From: Gadus chalcogrammus
Lineage: Eukaryota; Chordata; Actinopteri; Gadiformes; Gadidae
DNA length: 64,000 nt
Direction of reading: 5' to 3'
NCBI RefSeq assembly: GCF_026213295.1
Contig: NC_079420.1
Span: forward strand, 5,092,641-5,156,640
Positions 27,730 through 41,000 of this stretch are shown one piece after another. A program made the translations under genes and the position numbers. How positions within the stretch are numbered: the first letter of the stretch is position 1; the number at the start of each line of letters is the position of its first letter. The notes beneath the pieces are model-generated. The model saw only the letters and a program-made list of their open reading frames with translations, was not told where the DNA came from and did no database searches.

Positions 27730-29972
27730 TCACTCAGAGACCCTCACAAACGTGGCCTCAGTGGGCGTTGACGTTGCCAGGGTTAATCCTCACCGGGTTG
27801 GATCAAATTTAAGTTCTTGAGTGTGGATTTACAGATGGTATATAATTGTCACCTTTATGGATATTTATATGAATTCAATTGTTCCTCAAGTTAGAAACGA
27901 TGTGGGTCATCTGTCACCGCCACTTACTGCTACCTCCCTGGTCGGAGACCAGGGGTCAATCCTTCTGGAAGCACAGGGGTGTTTGAATTAGTTTGAATGT
28001 TCGGCGGCTCCGCCGGTCAATGCTCTGTGTGGCCCGAATCTGTTTCCAATATGGCATTAGTGCTTTTATTGGGGGGGGGGTTTGTGTATGCTGACAGGTT
28101 TATGGTAGAAACCTAAAAATGCAATTTGAGAGCCCTCATGCAAAGATCATCATAAAGTCACAGTAATGTTGATTGTCTCCCTCACCGTCTTCGATTTAAA
28201 GACATTTCTTTAGTAGGGCGATGATTCATACTGAGTTTCCTTCCCTGTAGTGTGGCCGTTTAAAGCTAAGAGGAGATAGCATTTAGGCTCCCAGATGATA
28301 TCTAGTAGTAGTAAGTCGTAACAGGGTCCCTAATTTCTGCATTTCTATCTTCTGTATGGATTCCCCAGCTGACCAGACGCAACATTTCTCTGTTTTGAAT
28401 GAAGCATGTCATGTTCAAGTCGTGCGAGATGAAAGGAATATAATATCCAATGAAGACTGCAGAGAATCGATGACATGGTTAACTTTAAAGACGGAACATT
28501 TTCCTGAGGTGGGGGCATTAAAAGATGCACGTTTTGTGAGCGAGGGCCTAGAAATAGCCCATAATAACAAACATCAAACAACATCCCATAGGAAAAAAAG
28601 CCAACGTCTCTGCATTTAATAGAAAAAAAAGCTTCATCACATACTTTCCCAGTGGTGTGTGCAGTGTGTGTATTTGTGCGCGCATGTGTGTTATTGTTCT
28701 CGTGTCTGTGTTTATGTGTACATGTCTGCTGTGTGTATGTGTGTGTCTCCTGGGTATGTGGTTGTGGGAGCGGGGGCGGGATCTTTGCAGGCCTTCTTCC
28801 CAGTCCTGATTGGTCCTTCCCGGTGTCACCTCCCAGAGTGATTGTGCAATCCGCCACTCTGGAATGCGAACTTGCTGTCCTTTTTTCTTTTCTTTTTTTC
28901 TGTTTGTCATGTTTGTTTGTTTTATACTGTCACTGCTACGGCGTCGAATGGAAATTGTGCCTTAGAGTAACATCACATGGATGAAAGAAACAACAGCGTA
29001 TTCGGGTCCCTCTAACTGAAACTCTGCTGTGTGAATTATCTGAGTCCCTTCTTTCTGTTATTTATGCTACTGTTATTTATTAGGAAATGTCTACCCCTGT
29101 AATGTTTTTTCCTTCTCCGTATACGTCATACCTCTCTCTTGCTCTCGCTCTAAAACGTGTCCCTATCTCGTCCTCCGCATCTGTTGTCTTTTTTTGCGCT
29201 CTGATAAACTTCCACTTCCTAACCCATTATCTTTTCATTTCTCCGGAGAAGATGATAGTTTATGCAGTCGTGGAGCCTGGCGAGTGTTACGCAAGCGGAC
29301 TGTTTGCCTGACGCCAAAGAATGTTCTGTTTGAGTGATTGATGGGGTTGGATGAGGGGGAAGGAGTCAAAGGAAGGGGGAGAATCGCAGAATAAGAGTTT
29401 AAATTGTCTCGGATTTAGACTCAGACAGCTGCTTAAAGATGCATCAAATAAAGGGCGCTTTTATTGTGACAGAACCCGTTGCTTCTTCTGCTTTGAAATG
29501 TTACCGACTTCAAATGACTAGGGAGAGGCAAAGAAATCAGAAGTATAACGGCGCCCGTCCGATTAATGGACTTGCTTCAGAGTAGTTGTTTTTATTGGAC
29601 TAATCGTAGTAATTGCCGTGTCTGAGAGGCCTCTGGAATGCTTTTGGCCTTTAAAAACGATAGAGCTCTACTGAAGAACTCCTTGAACTTCTGGCCATAG
29701 CCTAATTGGTCTGGAGGTTGATGATTGAAACTCAGTGTTGGGGAGAGTGCAGTGCGTTGAGGTTGTCCTTTATGGCTCCATACATTATTCGTAGGTAAAG
29801 TTTAAAGCACGGGAAGAGGGGCCCGCTATTAATGAGGTTGTTTAGCTGACAGGTTAATCGCCGCTCTTCGTCAACGCCAGCGCTACAAAAGCCTTAATAG
29901 ACGACTTTGAGTTTGCTCAGCGCCGACCAGAGACCTTAAAACAACTAGAGCTGGCCTAGAGGAGTTGGCTTC

Positions 29973-29976
<4 letters not shown>

Positions 29977-30011
<35 letters not shown>

Positions 30012-30020
30012 GGGGGGGGG
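29977..30020. repeat. (GT)n followed by poly-G
   Basis: (GT)n of about 32 bases running into 12 G at about 30009-30020. Confidence 0.95.
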
Positions 30021-30147
30021 TGCCCGCTCCCTTCTGCATGGTCGTGTTTACTCTGCGGTCTCTCTTGGTCCACATGTTGCTTATTGTGATGCTTATCGCA
30101 CTTTATCCTTCTAATCCAAGATTCTGAGTCACACACATGCCAATGCA

Positions 30148-30214
30148 CAAACACACACACACACACACCTACACACAGTCACACACGCACAGTCACACAC
30201 ACACACAGTCACAT

Positions 30215-30292
<78 letters not shown>
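30148..30292. repeat. (AC)n microsatellite
   Basis: Imperfect CACA with AGTC interruptions to about 30205, then pure (AC)n of about 85 bases. It is complementary to the GT tract at 29977. Confidence 0.97.
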
Positions 30293-30294
<2 letters not shown>

Positions 30295-30299
30295 GTCAT

Positions 30300-30377
30300 A
30301 TAATCGTTTGAATGATCGGAATTTCAATATTGACCATAATAATCGTGATTATGAGTTTCCCATAATCTAGCAGCTCA
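30300..30377 (+). mobile_element. 3' fragment of the hAT-like MITE
   Basis: Matches the last 78 or so bases of 19005-19344: AATCGTTTGAATGATCG, TTTCAATATTGACC, AATAATCGTGATTATGA, CCCATAATC and AGCAGCTCA, with scattered substitutions. It abuts the (AC)n tract directly, as if the 5' part was lost or replaced by the microsatellite. Confidence 0.8.
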
Positions 30378-32000
30378 CACACACGCACACGCACACGCAC
30401 ACGCCCAGCCACTTAGAAGCGTGTGTCACATCACAGCTGATACAGTCCATTGCACTCTGCCGGCCTCTTGTATATCATCCATATTGATGACCCATTGGCA
30501 AGCCCTCCGTGCATCCTAATCATGTGGGCGATGTGAAATGGCCTGGATAAGTATGCTGGCTGTGATGAATGCCCTTTCTGTCCGCTTCTATTTTGGCTGG
30601 CTGGCCGTGGACCTCTCCAATGACTTGCAGAAATTGCAGTCGCATTCTTCTGTGGTTGGTGATCAATGTTTGGTATTTAGCATTAGGATGCATCAGTGGT
30701 TTCATTGATGAGGCTAGCAGTGGCTCACAGTCACTAAATGGACTCTCTCTTTCTCTGGCGGGTGGGACACATGTTTATTTATGCCTCGTTAGGTAGAATC
30801 GATCCGTGTCACCGATAAATGTTATTATAATATGTTGCATATTTTACCTATTCTAGGGATCCAAATCCCCTTTGGTTGGAGGCATGGCCATTGGCTGAAC
30901 TCCATTATTGTCAAATCAATGTTTCAGTTCAGTGAAAGGCCATCATACTTAGAGTAATGGAGGTAGTATGGATCCACTATGAAACCATAGCATGCTGTCC
31001 CTCTCTATTGCGTAACGCTGTGTTGAACCTTTATGGACATAAAATGTTCTTCTAATGGTAAAGAAGGATAAGGCTACTTTGTAGTCACGGGTACTTGAGG
31101 AGTTTGAATCGGTTATTGTTTTTTCCCCACTGTTGCCTTAGTGCATAGTACATACATAGTCTCTCCTACGTTTGTCATTTCAGAGGTGAATGGATCTGTT
31201 TCCCTTTAACGTATTGGCCATTTAATGGCTTTAAATGTAATCCTGCTGGCCTCGCACCCGAAGATTAATAACCTGTGAACATCGGCAACATCCGAAACAA
31301 TTCGCAAACCAAACAGCATGTCTTGTGGGGGACATGGGCTCAGAGCGACTCCATTAACAACAATGGTGCGGCTGACGTTTGTGGACAGGTGTTTTATCTG
31401 AACCAATTCTTCTCAGTGTTGTCTATAATTTATAGTGTGCTTTGGGTATGTTATGGAAACATTCCCGTACGAGCAGACCTTGAACGTGAGCTTGGCAGGT
31501 TGTTTTACTGTTGCGGGGGAAAAGCGTTTTCCCAGAGAGCGACAGCTTTTCGAAACAGAAACCACCTTTTCCCTTTTCAGTTTCCACGCGTTCTTTCGAT
31601 TTTCTCTCTCACTTTGAGGGATGTCACAACATTATGGCACTCAGACATGGAGGCAGAAGTACAGGACCCGTAGCAAAGCCTTACCCTTCACTGCACTACA
31701 GAGAACGGGTTGATTCCCAAGCTGGTGACCGGGTTTGCTTTAAGAACGTCCATAATGGTCCATGTGGTCCATTATACAGCTATACAGCTCTAGAAGTATA
31801 ATGCCTGGTTTTGTGGTAACAACAGCTACAGATGACTTGTCATTGTCAAATACGGAAAGCTGTCCAGTCCAGTCCCTTTTATTTTAATCCAATATCGTTC
31901 ATGGACTCTGTTTTTCCCATTTTCGTCTCCATTATATCCACCTCAATTATTCTGTCCTTCTCTCGGCTTCGAGCCAAATGTAATGGCGTCCAGCCTATGG

Positions 32001-32275
32001 GAGTTTACCAGATCTGTGTAATTATTCAATGCACAGATAATGGAGCTCACCAGGTTCCTATAATGTACAGTAAACTGAGCTAACCAGGTCTCTATAATGT
32101 ACAGTAAATGGAGCTCCCCAGATCTGTATAATGTTCAGTAAACTGAGCTCCCCAGATCTGTATAATGTTTAGTAAACTGAGCTCCCCAGATCTGTATAAT
32201 GTTCAGTAAACTGAGCTCCCCAGATCTGTATAATGTTCAGTAAACGGAGCTCAATAGATCTATATTTTTCAAGAA
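32001..32275. repeat. 34-bp minisatellite, about 7 units
   Basis: Units beginning GAGCTCCCCAGATCTGTAT start at 32043, 32077, 32111, 32145, 32179, 32213 and 32247, exactly 34 bases apart. A diverged relative sits at 32001. Central units are nearly identical and the outer ones diverged, the usual pattern of array homogenisation. Confidence 0.95.
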
Positions 32276-33181
32276 ATGAATACCTGGCATGTGATGTGAA
32301 GTGTTGTTATTGTGTAGTATCAGATTGTAGTTGCTGGAATCGGCAGGGACCTCACTAAACGATACTACAGCGATCGTGAGTGCCGCACCACATATATTGC
32401 GATTCGACAAATATTTAAACTGTGTAAAAAGTGTGATGTCGGTGTGATATACATTTTGCTTTGTGCGATTTGTATCAAGTGTGGTTTATGTATAGGTTTA
32501 ACGTTGGTTCGGGTTTCACAGGACCTCATTGATTCTTCATTGAACGCTGTCAAACCAAACATAGTTGAATACTATGACTAACATAATGCGGATAAAGCAA
32601 AGGGCCTACATTTGGACCAGATTACATTGACGAGATTACATTGACCTTTCTTTTTTTTTTGTCAATTTAGCAAAATATTGTGGGATCAAATAATCGTTAT
32701 ACTTGCATGAATCAAATGTATTTAATGTGTATATATATATATATGTGTATGTATATGAGATTGTGGATCTGCTCCCAGATGATAGGAGATGATGAACTGG
32801 CGTGCCATGAATGTGCAGATTAGTTTTGGGTTGTTTTTGGAGGCTCGTTCAGCTGCCCATGAATCACTTTGTGATGGGCCACCTGTTAGCCTGGGTAACT
32901 CTGCACCAGCATCATTAGATATCTGATAAGCCTGATGTGTGAGCCAAACCCTGCCCCCAGTGTCTTTTAGATGTGATCATCAAAAATGTGGAAAAACTAG
33001 TTTCAGGGTTTAGCTCTGGTTGTTCACAAGAGTATCGTTAAATATCCCCTTGCTGTAAAGGGGGTCGAGTTTTTCTAATCTACGGCAACCTATCAAGACG
33101 GACAGACAGAACCACAAATCTCCCAACAGACATTTTGATACTCTGCTCTCCCTGTTTCAAGATCAATTTAATGAACACGAG

Positions 33182-33346
<165 letters not shown>

Positions 33347-33867
33347 TGCGCGGGGCACATGTGGTTCCAGGCTAGCTGAAACGTACTGGTTGATGAACAC
33401 AAGCTGACATGCTCGTCTGCTGCTTATGACTGACTCCACATGCTATTTCATGCTCTCAGAGAGCACTTTCATAGGAGGAACATTACCATTTATATTGTCG
33501 TAATTGAAATGGTGTGTGGAGCTATAAAGTAATAATGACAGTGTGCTGCAGCTATTCTCAATATCATTGAAGAAGTATTTAGTCATTAATCATCATGCCT
33601 ACAAAGTTATATTGATCCTTAATAAAGTCAGAGGAGAACGAAACCATGCCAGCGAATAGTTCAATAATGGGAAAAATATCCATCAATCTTCCAGCGGAAG
33701 ACAGGAATAGCAGTAACAGATGAATATCCGATACAGGATGCCCGTTTTCCTGAGCCAGTGACCTGTCCTCCGCGGTCTCTGGGGCGACGTGCTGGCTGCT
33801 GTACAGCAGGTGTGGCGTTCAAACCCTCCCTGGCACAAGGGCATGTCGTCACCTGCCTCTTCACCCC

Positions 33868-33886
33868 ATCCCCCCCCCCCCCCCCC
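33868..33886. repeat. poly-C run
   Basis: A run of about 15 C followed by ACCCC. Confidence 0.85.
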
Positions 33887-34439
33887 ACCCCTCCTGTGTG
33901 AAAGTCTATCTCTTACCTGACAGGTACCAGGTACACAGGTACTCTACCCCTGTGACCTCTCTCACACAGTGTGGGAGTTGCTAAGGCTGTTTTAGAACAT
34001 TCCGGTGCACCAGGCCTTTGTCTAAGGATTTTTTTTGCTTGGATGAAAACACGTTTCTTGGATTATTGTTTCATTCGTGCTATTCACGGTGGCATTGTGG
34101 TGGTGTGTGATGTTATTCACTCCTCTCACTCACACAGTTGGAGGAGTCGAAGGGGCCGGGTTGAAAAATGGAATCACGCCACATCTGGAACTCTCGGAAC
34201 GTTCTAGAACGATCCGGTTCATTGGTGACAAAAAATAAATAAATAAAAGGGCTTTGTTGGTTTCTGGGATGATTTGTGTGCGTCAGTGGTGGGACTGTTG
34301 TGGGGTTTATTGTCATTGAAGGAGGAATGCCGCACAAGTGCATGTGGGCCACCTCACAACATTTACACACACACGCGTACGAATACAGCCATACGCACAC
34401 ACGCACGCCCGGGTGCACAGACAGGAATACAGCCATGCA

Positions 34440-34573
<134 letters not shown>

Positions 34574-37500
34574 CAAAGGTGTCCAGCATTCATTGTCCTT
34601 TCAGAACTTCAGAAGCACATATGCACAAGAAGAACGGTATTAAAATCCCCAGATAATTGTCGTGACAACATAGTGTGAACTGTGTGGACATGGCCTCACA
34701 TGGCCGTGCAGAAGGCTGGGACTCTGCACATTACTAATATACTCCTACTCAGTGTTTTTACCGACCCGCTGTGCGACTAGAATGGAGACGGCCTGGTTTG
34801 CCTTTGTGCTTTCATAAGTTATATTTATAAGTGATGCTGTTTTCCCACTGTGAAGCCTTGTACCAATCCAGATTCCAGAATTTAAAAAGTCCCTGAACAT
34901 TCCCGAAAGCAAAGGGTTTTACAAAGCAAAGGGATATGATCCATATAAATATGGATTTGTTATTGGTAATCACCTGACAGTGGCATGGTCACTGATTGTT
35001 TGGAAAATAACAATCATTGGAATAATGGAAAGTGCATTATGGAACCATCATAAATATTAGGTGTAAGATATAAGATATTTTGAATGCGTAAATCATTTCA
35101 TTCTTTGCTATCTTGTTTACAATTGTAATTAGGGATGTACAAGGATTAGCACACAGTTTATGTATTTATATCTATTACAATAATGAAATTACCATAAAGA
35201 TGTCTTTTCCAACATGCAAGTCTGTTAGATAACATCGGTGACATCAAACGCCCAGTGAGCAGGTACTTATATTTAACTGAAGGGGGGGGGTCTGCTTGAA
35301 GTCATGAATCGAAATCATGAATCACAATAGAATTGCCACTTGACTCGGATTTGATAAGCGTCTATGCAGGTGATTACATAGTTGTGATTCACTATGTTTT
35401 TCCTTTGTGCTGTGCCTCCAGGGCAGCGTTTAACAGACTACATGAATGATGAAAATGATATTGAGTCATTATTTTCTTGGATTAGATGTTACAAAGCCTT
35501 TTCCCGTAGCAACCTTCCACACTGCTGTGCCCTTGGCTAGAAGATTCAAATGAATCCTGCCTCTTTCCAAAGATTATATTGGTATTATCCAATGCCAATA
35601 TCCAATCCAATGCGTCAATGAAATTTGTTTACAGAGAAACAATACCTCTAGCTATCTGTTGGAGGAGTAATGCACTTGTAATTGAGTTAGTTTATTTCAT
35701 GTGTATAAAAAATATACTTGTGCTATTTTTTTATATACTTTTCTTCTAGTTTCTCAAGTATCTTGACCATGAAGTTAAAGCAAAAAGTGTTCCATGTTCA
35801 AGTAAAGTTATTCTATTCAAAATGGATGATACCATTACCTTCCCATCCTGGCTAAAATTCACAAATCTGAACGAGCACGTTGTCTTTGTGTTCCTGCCAA
35901 AGATGCGCCACTAACAGAGAATTGTGTTTTTGTGGAGCGCAGCACAAACTAACATTTGCATAATGCATTGGATGTGTTCAAATGAGTGTCTTGTGCTTTC
36001 TTGAATTGTCACAACAAGCACGTTGCTGTTCTCCACCACTGCATACCATTTTGATTTTCATTTCGACCTTCTGGAAGAAAGCCTTCTTACGACATGTTGT
36101 TTTGTGATCTCGTACAAAAACAGAGTCTTAAATCTAGACCCTGGTCTGTCCTTAAGACTTCACTTGGAGCACAGAAACCTGGAATTGGGAGATAGTTTAG
36201 GGTGGTTGTTGTGGCGACTGAGGGGAAAACACTGCATGTTTATGACCCTAGTCCTTCTCCAGCTGTTGGAGGAGGTGGACGACTGCTCCAGCAGAAACCA
36301 GTGACTTGTTGAGCGGGTTGGAAGACGATGCGGCCACGTGTCTTCTTCAGCACCTCAAAAACTCCTCGGTTGTGGTGAGCAATCCAGAGCAGGTTGACGT
36401 CCAGGTCGTTATGAGGGGTCCATTATTTTAATTATAAGCCTTTTGATGGTAGACCTTTTGGGTGATATCTGCCCTGATTCATGGCTATTGGACCTCCCTT
36501 TTTTTTGTTTCAAACATTTTCATCACAAGGGTTGTGTGAGTGCTAGAGGGCGATAATCAATGGTAATGTTGATAATCTGTCATCATAAAGTGAGTCTACT
36601 TGGTTGGAGCAATAGCCACTTAGCCGTTTCCCTGTGCTCTGATTGGCCGGTGTCTCTTTGCTATAAGGCTATCATTGTCCGGTCCTCTCTGCTATAACCC
36701 CACCCTTCTCAAAAAGGTGTGGTGCTGTTATGAAGAAAACCCCACCATCCATCACAAACCCACGTATGACATCACGCATTCGACGTCAACACTCGCTCAT
36801 CACATCACTCATCCGAAGGGCTTTGGCCATTGCTTTCCTGTCAGGATGTGGCCGGTCAGGGGGTGCAACAGGATAAATCGTCCCCCCCCCCATCCCTAGG
36901 TTTTCTCGGCTGCAGGGAGTTCCCGCTTTCATTGTGTTCTGGGCAGAAGGACGCCGGGCGTTGACCGCCCAGGATCTCAGCCCTGGCGTGTCCCTAGCGG
37001 TGGATGGATAGACACAAACACGCATCAGCCCAACAGTGTTCCTGCTGAGTCATGGCCCAACTGTCATCTGCAGCGTGTCTATTACCGGATGGAAATCGTT
37101 TTCCCCCCAAAAAGTATCCAGCAGCCAATGTACCTGAACGTTCTGGAACAAAACGGGATATATATTCCAGACGAGTGCAATGGAAATTCTAGAAAATAGT
37201 TTCAGTCATCCCACACTCTTTATACTTTTCTAGGTTATGTTTATTTTTAAGTAATTATGCAGTCTGGTAGTTAGGTATTTGTTCAGTCATGGAGGGTGAA
37301 ATGGTGGGTGTTCATCTTGGGTTCACTTTAGCTTTGAGTGCCTTTCTTTTGTGTTAGCTGGTGTGTGCTCTTGATCAAACACTTGGGACTTAACTCATTC
37401 ACACGTCTCTTTGATTTGTTTATGAAACTGTCGATTCATCTTTCATCTTGATGACTTTGCTATATTTTTCAAATTGTCTGGCTTCAGAGACTGTCTTTGT

Positions 37501-37939
37501 TTGAGTTCTCATCAACTGGGATATGGAACAGATATGGAACAGAAATTAGCAAATAAAAATTTCACAATTCAATGCAACATATTCCATTCTAACCTGAGGC
37601 CCACCACTAACATCAATAAAATACAAAAGAATATTGAAAATAATTGGAAAAGCACAACTTCTATGAATAACATGTTAGTTGACCCTCACTGCAAGCAGAC
37701 CAGCTGCAAAATAGAGAAATACTGCCACCTAATGGAAATGAAGATGCATTTCCCTTCTCTTGTTTACACATTTTTCTCTCCCTCTATAATCTTTGTATGC
37801 GCTTTTTATATCCAGTATGAGTGCATTTGTGTGTGTTTCATGAATTTTGCGTACATGAATAAATATACAGATTAATAATTAAATCGATTGTTTATCCTCA
37901 CTAAATACATGTATTTTTCTGTTTGTCGTGTTGTTTCAG

Positions 37940-38085
37940 GTCCAGTGATCCGTGCGTGAGAGGACCGGGGCCGTAGAGCACAGTCCAGGGTCGCTGGTTC
38001 AGAGTCCATTCCGGTGACCTGTGGCTCCATGGAGGGATTTCCTGTCCACTGACTCCGCCCCCCCCACCTCACCGCCTCTGCAGCC
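37940..38085 (+). other. peak1: 5'UTR part of the first coding exon of peak1
   Basis: A T-rich tract ending TTGTTTCAG closes at 37939 and makes a good splice acceptor, so the exon starts at 37940 and carries 146 bases of 5'UTR. The ATG at 38086 has GCAGCC before it, a favourable vertebrate initiation context, and opens the expected PEAK1 N-terminus. At least one further 5' non-coding exon must exist upstream; I could not place it. Confidence 0.75.
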
Positions 38086-41000
38086 ATGTCAGCCTGCAGC
38101 TCCTTCACTGAGCACGTGTGGAAGCCGGGCGAGTGCAAGAACTGCTTCAAGCCTAAGAGCCTGCACCATCTCCAGCCTCAAAACAGCGTGAGGAAGGCCC
38201 AGTCGGAGCACAGGCTTTCCCCTCCACAGCAGCAGCAGAACCAGCCTTCTGTTGGGGCCAGGCCCAACCCGGACCTCCCCAACGCCCCCCAGAGGCCCGG
38301 CGGAGTGGCTGCTCGCTCGGGCCACTTCCGGCCGCCGGTGGCCAAGAAGCCCACCATCGCAGTCAAGCCCACCATGATGCTGCCATGCGCCTCCACGGAT
38401 CTGGATCCGGAAGGCAACCTCCAGCAGCAGCAGCAGCAGCAGCAGCAGCCGCACCGTCCACCCAGTGCTGGGGAGCAGGGCAAGACCTCCGCCTTCACGG
38501 TCTGGAACCGCAACGGGCTGAATCGCAAGAGGCCTGCCGGGCCCAACAACAACAACGAGGGAGAGGATAGAGGAGAGGAGGAGGGAGGAGATCGAGGGTT
38601 ACTGTGACCGCATCAGGCCCCCTGGCCCCGTTCGGAACAACAACAAACAGCGGACTGACTGACGTTCTCAAAGAAAGAGATCGTCGGCCTGGGGCCGGGC
38701 CCAGCCTCTGTCCCCTGTCCGCTCCAGGGACCTCTTCTTCGGACGCATCAACACGTCAGACCGGCGGTCCCTTGAAAGGGGGTCTTCAGGGCCGCGAGCT
38801 GCCTGGCCATGGGTCAAAGCGTTGGAAGCGGAGTGTCTGGCCAGAAAAGGGGTCTCCCTCAACAACAGCGCTGAGATCATCAGTGCCGAGGGTGGACGCT
38901 ACTGCTACCCGGAGTTTTCCAGCGGGGACGAGGAAGACGACGAGGAAGAGGAAGAGGAGGAGAGCGAAGAGGAGCACGAGGAAGACGACGACGACGACGA
39001 TGACGAGCAGGACAGCTGGGACGAGAGTGACGAGGAGATGCTGGCCATGGCGATCCGCATGCGGGGCCAGCCGCGCTTCTCGATATTCCGCCGGCCACGT
39101 TGTCGCCGGTGCACTTTCGCCGCCGGGACGAAGTGGAACAACGTGCCGCTGCGACCGCTCGCTGCAAAGCTATGCGCCGGGGACTACGACGACAGCTACG
39201 ACGAGATCCTCAACGGCTACCCCTCTCTGGACTCCAACGGAGCTCCCATGGCCTACGGACAGAGCGACGTGCGGGCGTCCGGCTGTCGTCCTCCAACTCG
39301 GAATCCCCCCACCTCGCCCGAGTCCTCCTCGTCCCTCCTCGGGGATTCCCGCCGGCCTCGAGCAGCGGTAGCAGCGCGCCCCCCCTGCCGGGCACCCAAC
39401 GGCATAAACTCTCCCTCGCGCCTCCACACGCTCCCCACAAGCCCTGCACTTTTGAGACTAAGGCGCCGCCCGACCCCCAGGTCGGCGCCGCAGAGTCCGT
39501 TTAGGACGGCCGAGACGCACAACGGCCGGCTCGCCATCCGGCTGAGAGCAGAGCGGCAAGGGAAGGCGCTCCGATGCCCTCAGGCTCTACCGGGTCAACC
39601 CGTCACCATCAGCGTCAGCCCCACGGAGGAGCAGGTGGTCACAGGGTACCCGTACCGGGTGTGTCAACCTGGAGAAGTCTCTCGTTTGCAAGCCCTACAC
39701 TGTCGTAGACGTTTCTTTCTGCATCCATGACGACCAAAGAAGAGCCGATCCCTGACCCCACGTCGAAAACGAAAAAAGCCCCTGAGCCCAAACGCGTCCC
39801 CGGCCCTCTGCGTCAGGCCTTCTCCGTCCGTCCTTCCCGGGGTCCCCTTCTTCCCCGGCGTCCCCGATGACGCCCAACGGCGCTGTTGCCGGCGAACGCC
39901 CGCCGAAAGCCAGCGGGAGCATTCGGTACCAAGAGGTGTGGACGTCCATCACAGAGCCCGCGCCAGAAAAATCGCCAAGATAGATCACGGTTCAGGGTGC
40001 GCACAACGGTCCGGCGGTCCCCCCGCGACACTGCAGCCACAAGTCGGGCCCCCACGTCTCCCATCTCCGGGCTGTCCTCCTCCCGCACCATACCGGTGAA
40101 ATCTCCAACTTGTCGAATCAAGTTCAATAGCTTTAACAACGCCGTGATGGCCGCCGTTTCCCATTATCATTCGCGACGAGCCGCCTAGGCGCGCAGTTCA
40201 ATACGCCGTCAAGGTGCCCATCGTCATCAACCCGTGCGCGTACGCCTACGACAACCTGGAGGTGTACAGGAGCTTCCTGGGACTCAGCGGGGAGCGGCCG
40301 CCGCCCAAGGGGCCGTCGGCAGAGTGACGGGCAGCAGTGACCAGCCACCACCTACGAGGAGATCGGCTCCTCTGAGAGCGTCCATTCCAGCTCCACGTGA
40401 TAAAACCCTCTCCGGCAAGGCAACCTCTGAAAGACCGCTGCCGAGGAGCTGAGAGCTCGGCCCGAAGCCCTGTCCAAGATGATGAACGTTCAGCCGAGAA
40501 CCACTACAGATCCCAACACTGCGGGTGCAAGCTTGTATGAGCAGCACATAAGCGCCGCTCCCTCTCCCACTAGTCAGGCCAACGCGGCCAGTCCTCTCCA
40601 CCTATACCGTGAGCCTACCCAAGCGCAGCCCTGCTGCCACTGCAGTGGCGCCGTCCGGCCAGAGGAGCGGTGGGTCCTCTGTCGCCACGGACCTGTCCGT
40701 GTCCTTCGGGGCGGGGGCGGGCCACCGCGAGGAGGCCAGCGCCGTGCTCTCCCAGATCGTGGCGTCCATCCAACCCCCGCACTCCCCTCCGGAGTCTCCC
40801 TCGGAGAAGTCCGATACGTTCGGCTCGAGGAGATCTACGCCGTGCCCCCCTGACGCCACGGAGAGCCTCGTCCGGCCCAAGTCCCTGTTCCTCCCCCTAC
40901 GGCGCGCTCTCCAAACCCACCAGGAGACGCCGTCGAGGCTGCTGCCCAAGTCCCACAGCGCCTCGGCGGCTCTCCCCTGTCCAGTCCCCGCCAAGGCGGA

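Noticed and set aside
31275..31673. 132-codon plus-strand frame
   Set aside because: No family recognised, overlapping frames are also open, and it lacks splice context.
32001..32275. Phased 34-bp repeats as a CRISPR-like array
   Set aside because: The units are directly abutting with no spacers, and the genome is vertebrate; it is a minisatellite.
38604..39371. Plus-strand frame starting with GTG in exon 1
   Set aside because: Only a few codons (NSGLTDVLKE, and DRSLQSYAPG further on) match PEAK1. The rest is an off-frame reading of the same exon, not a separate gene.
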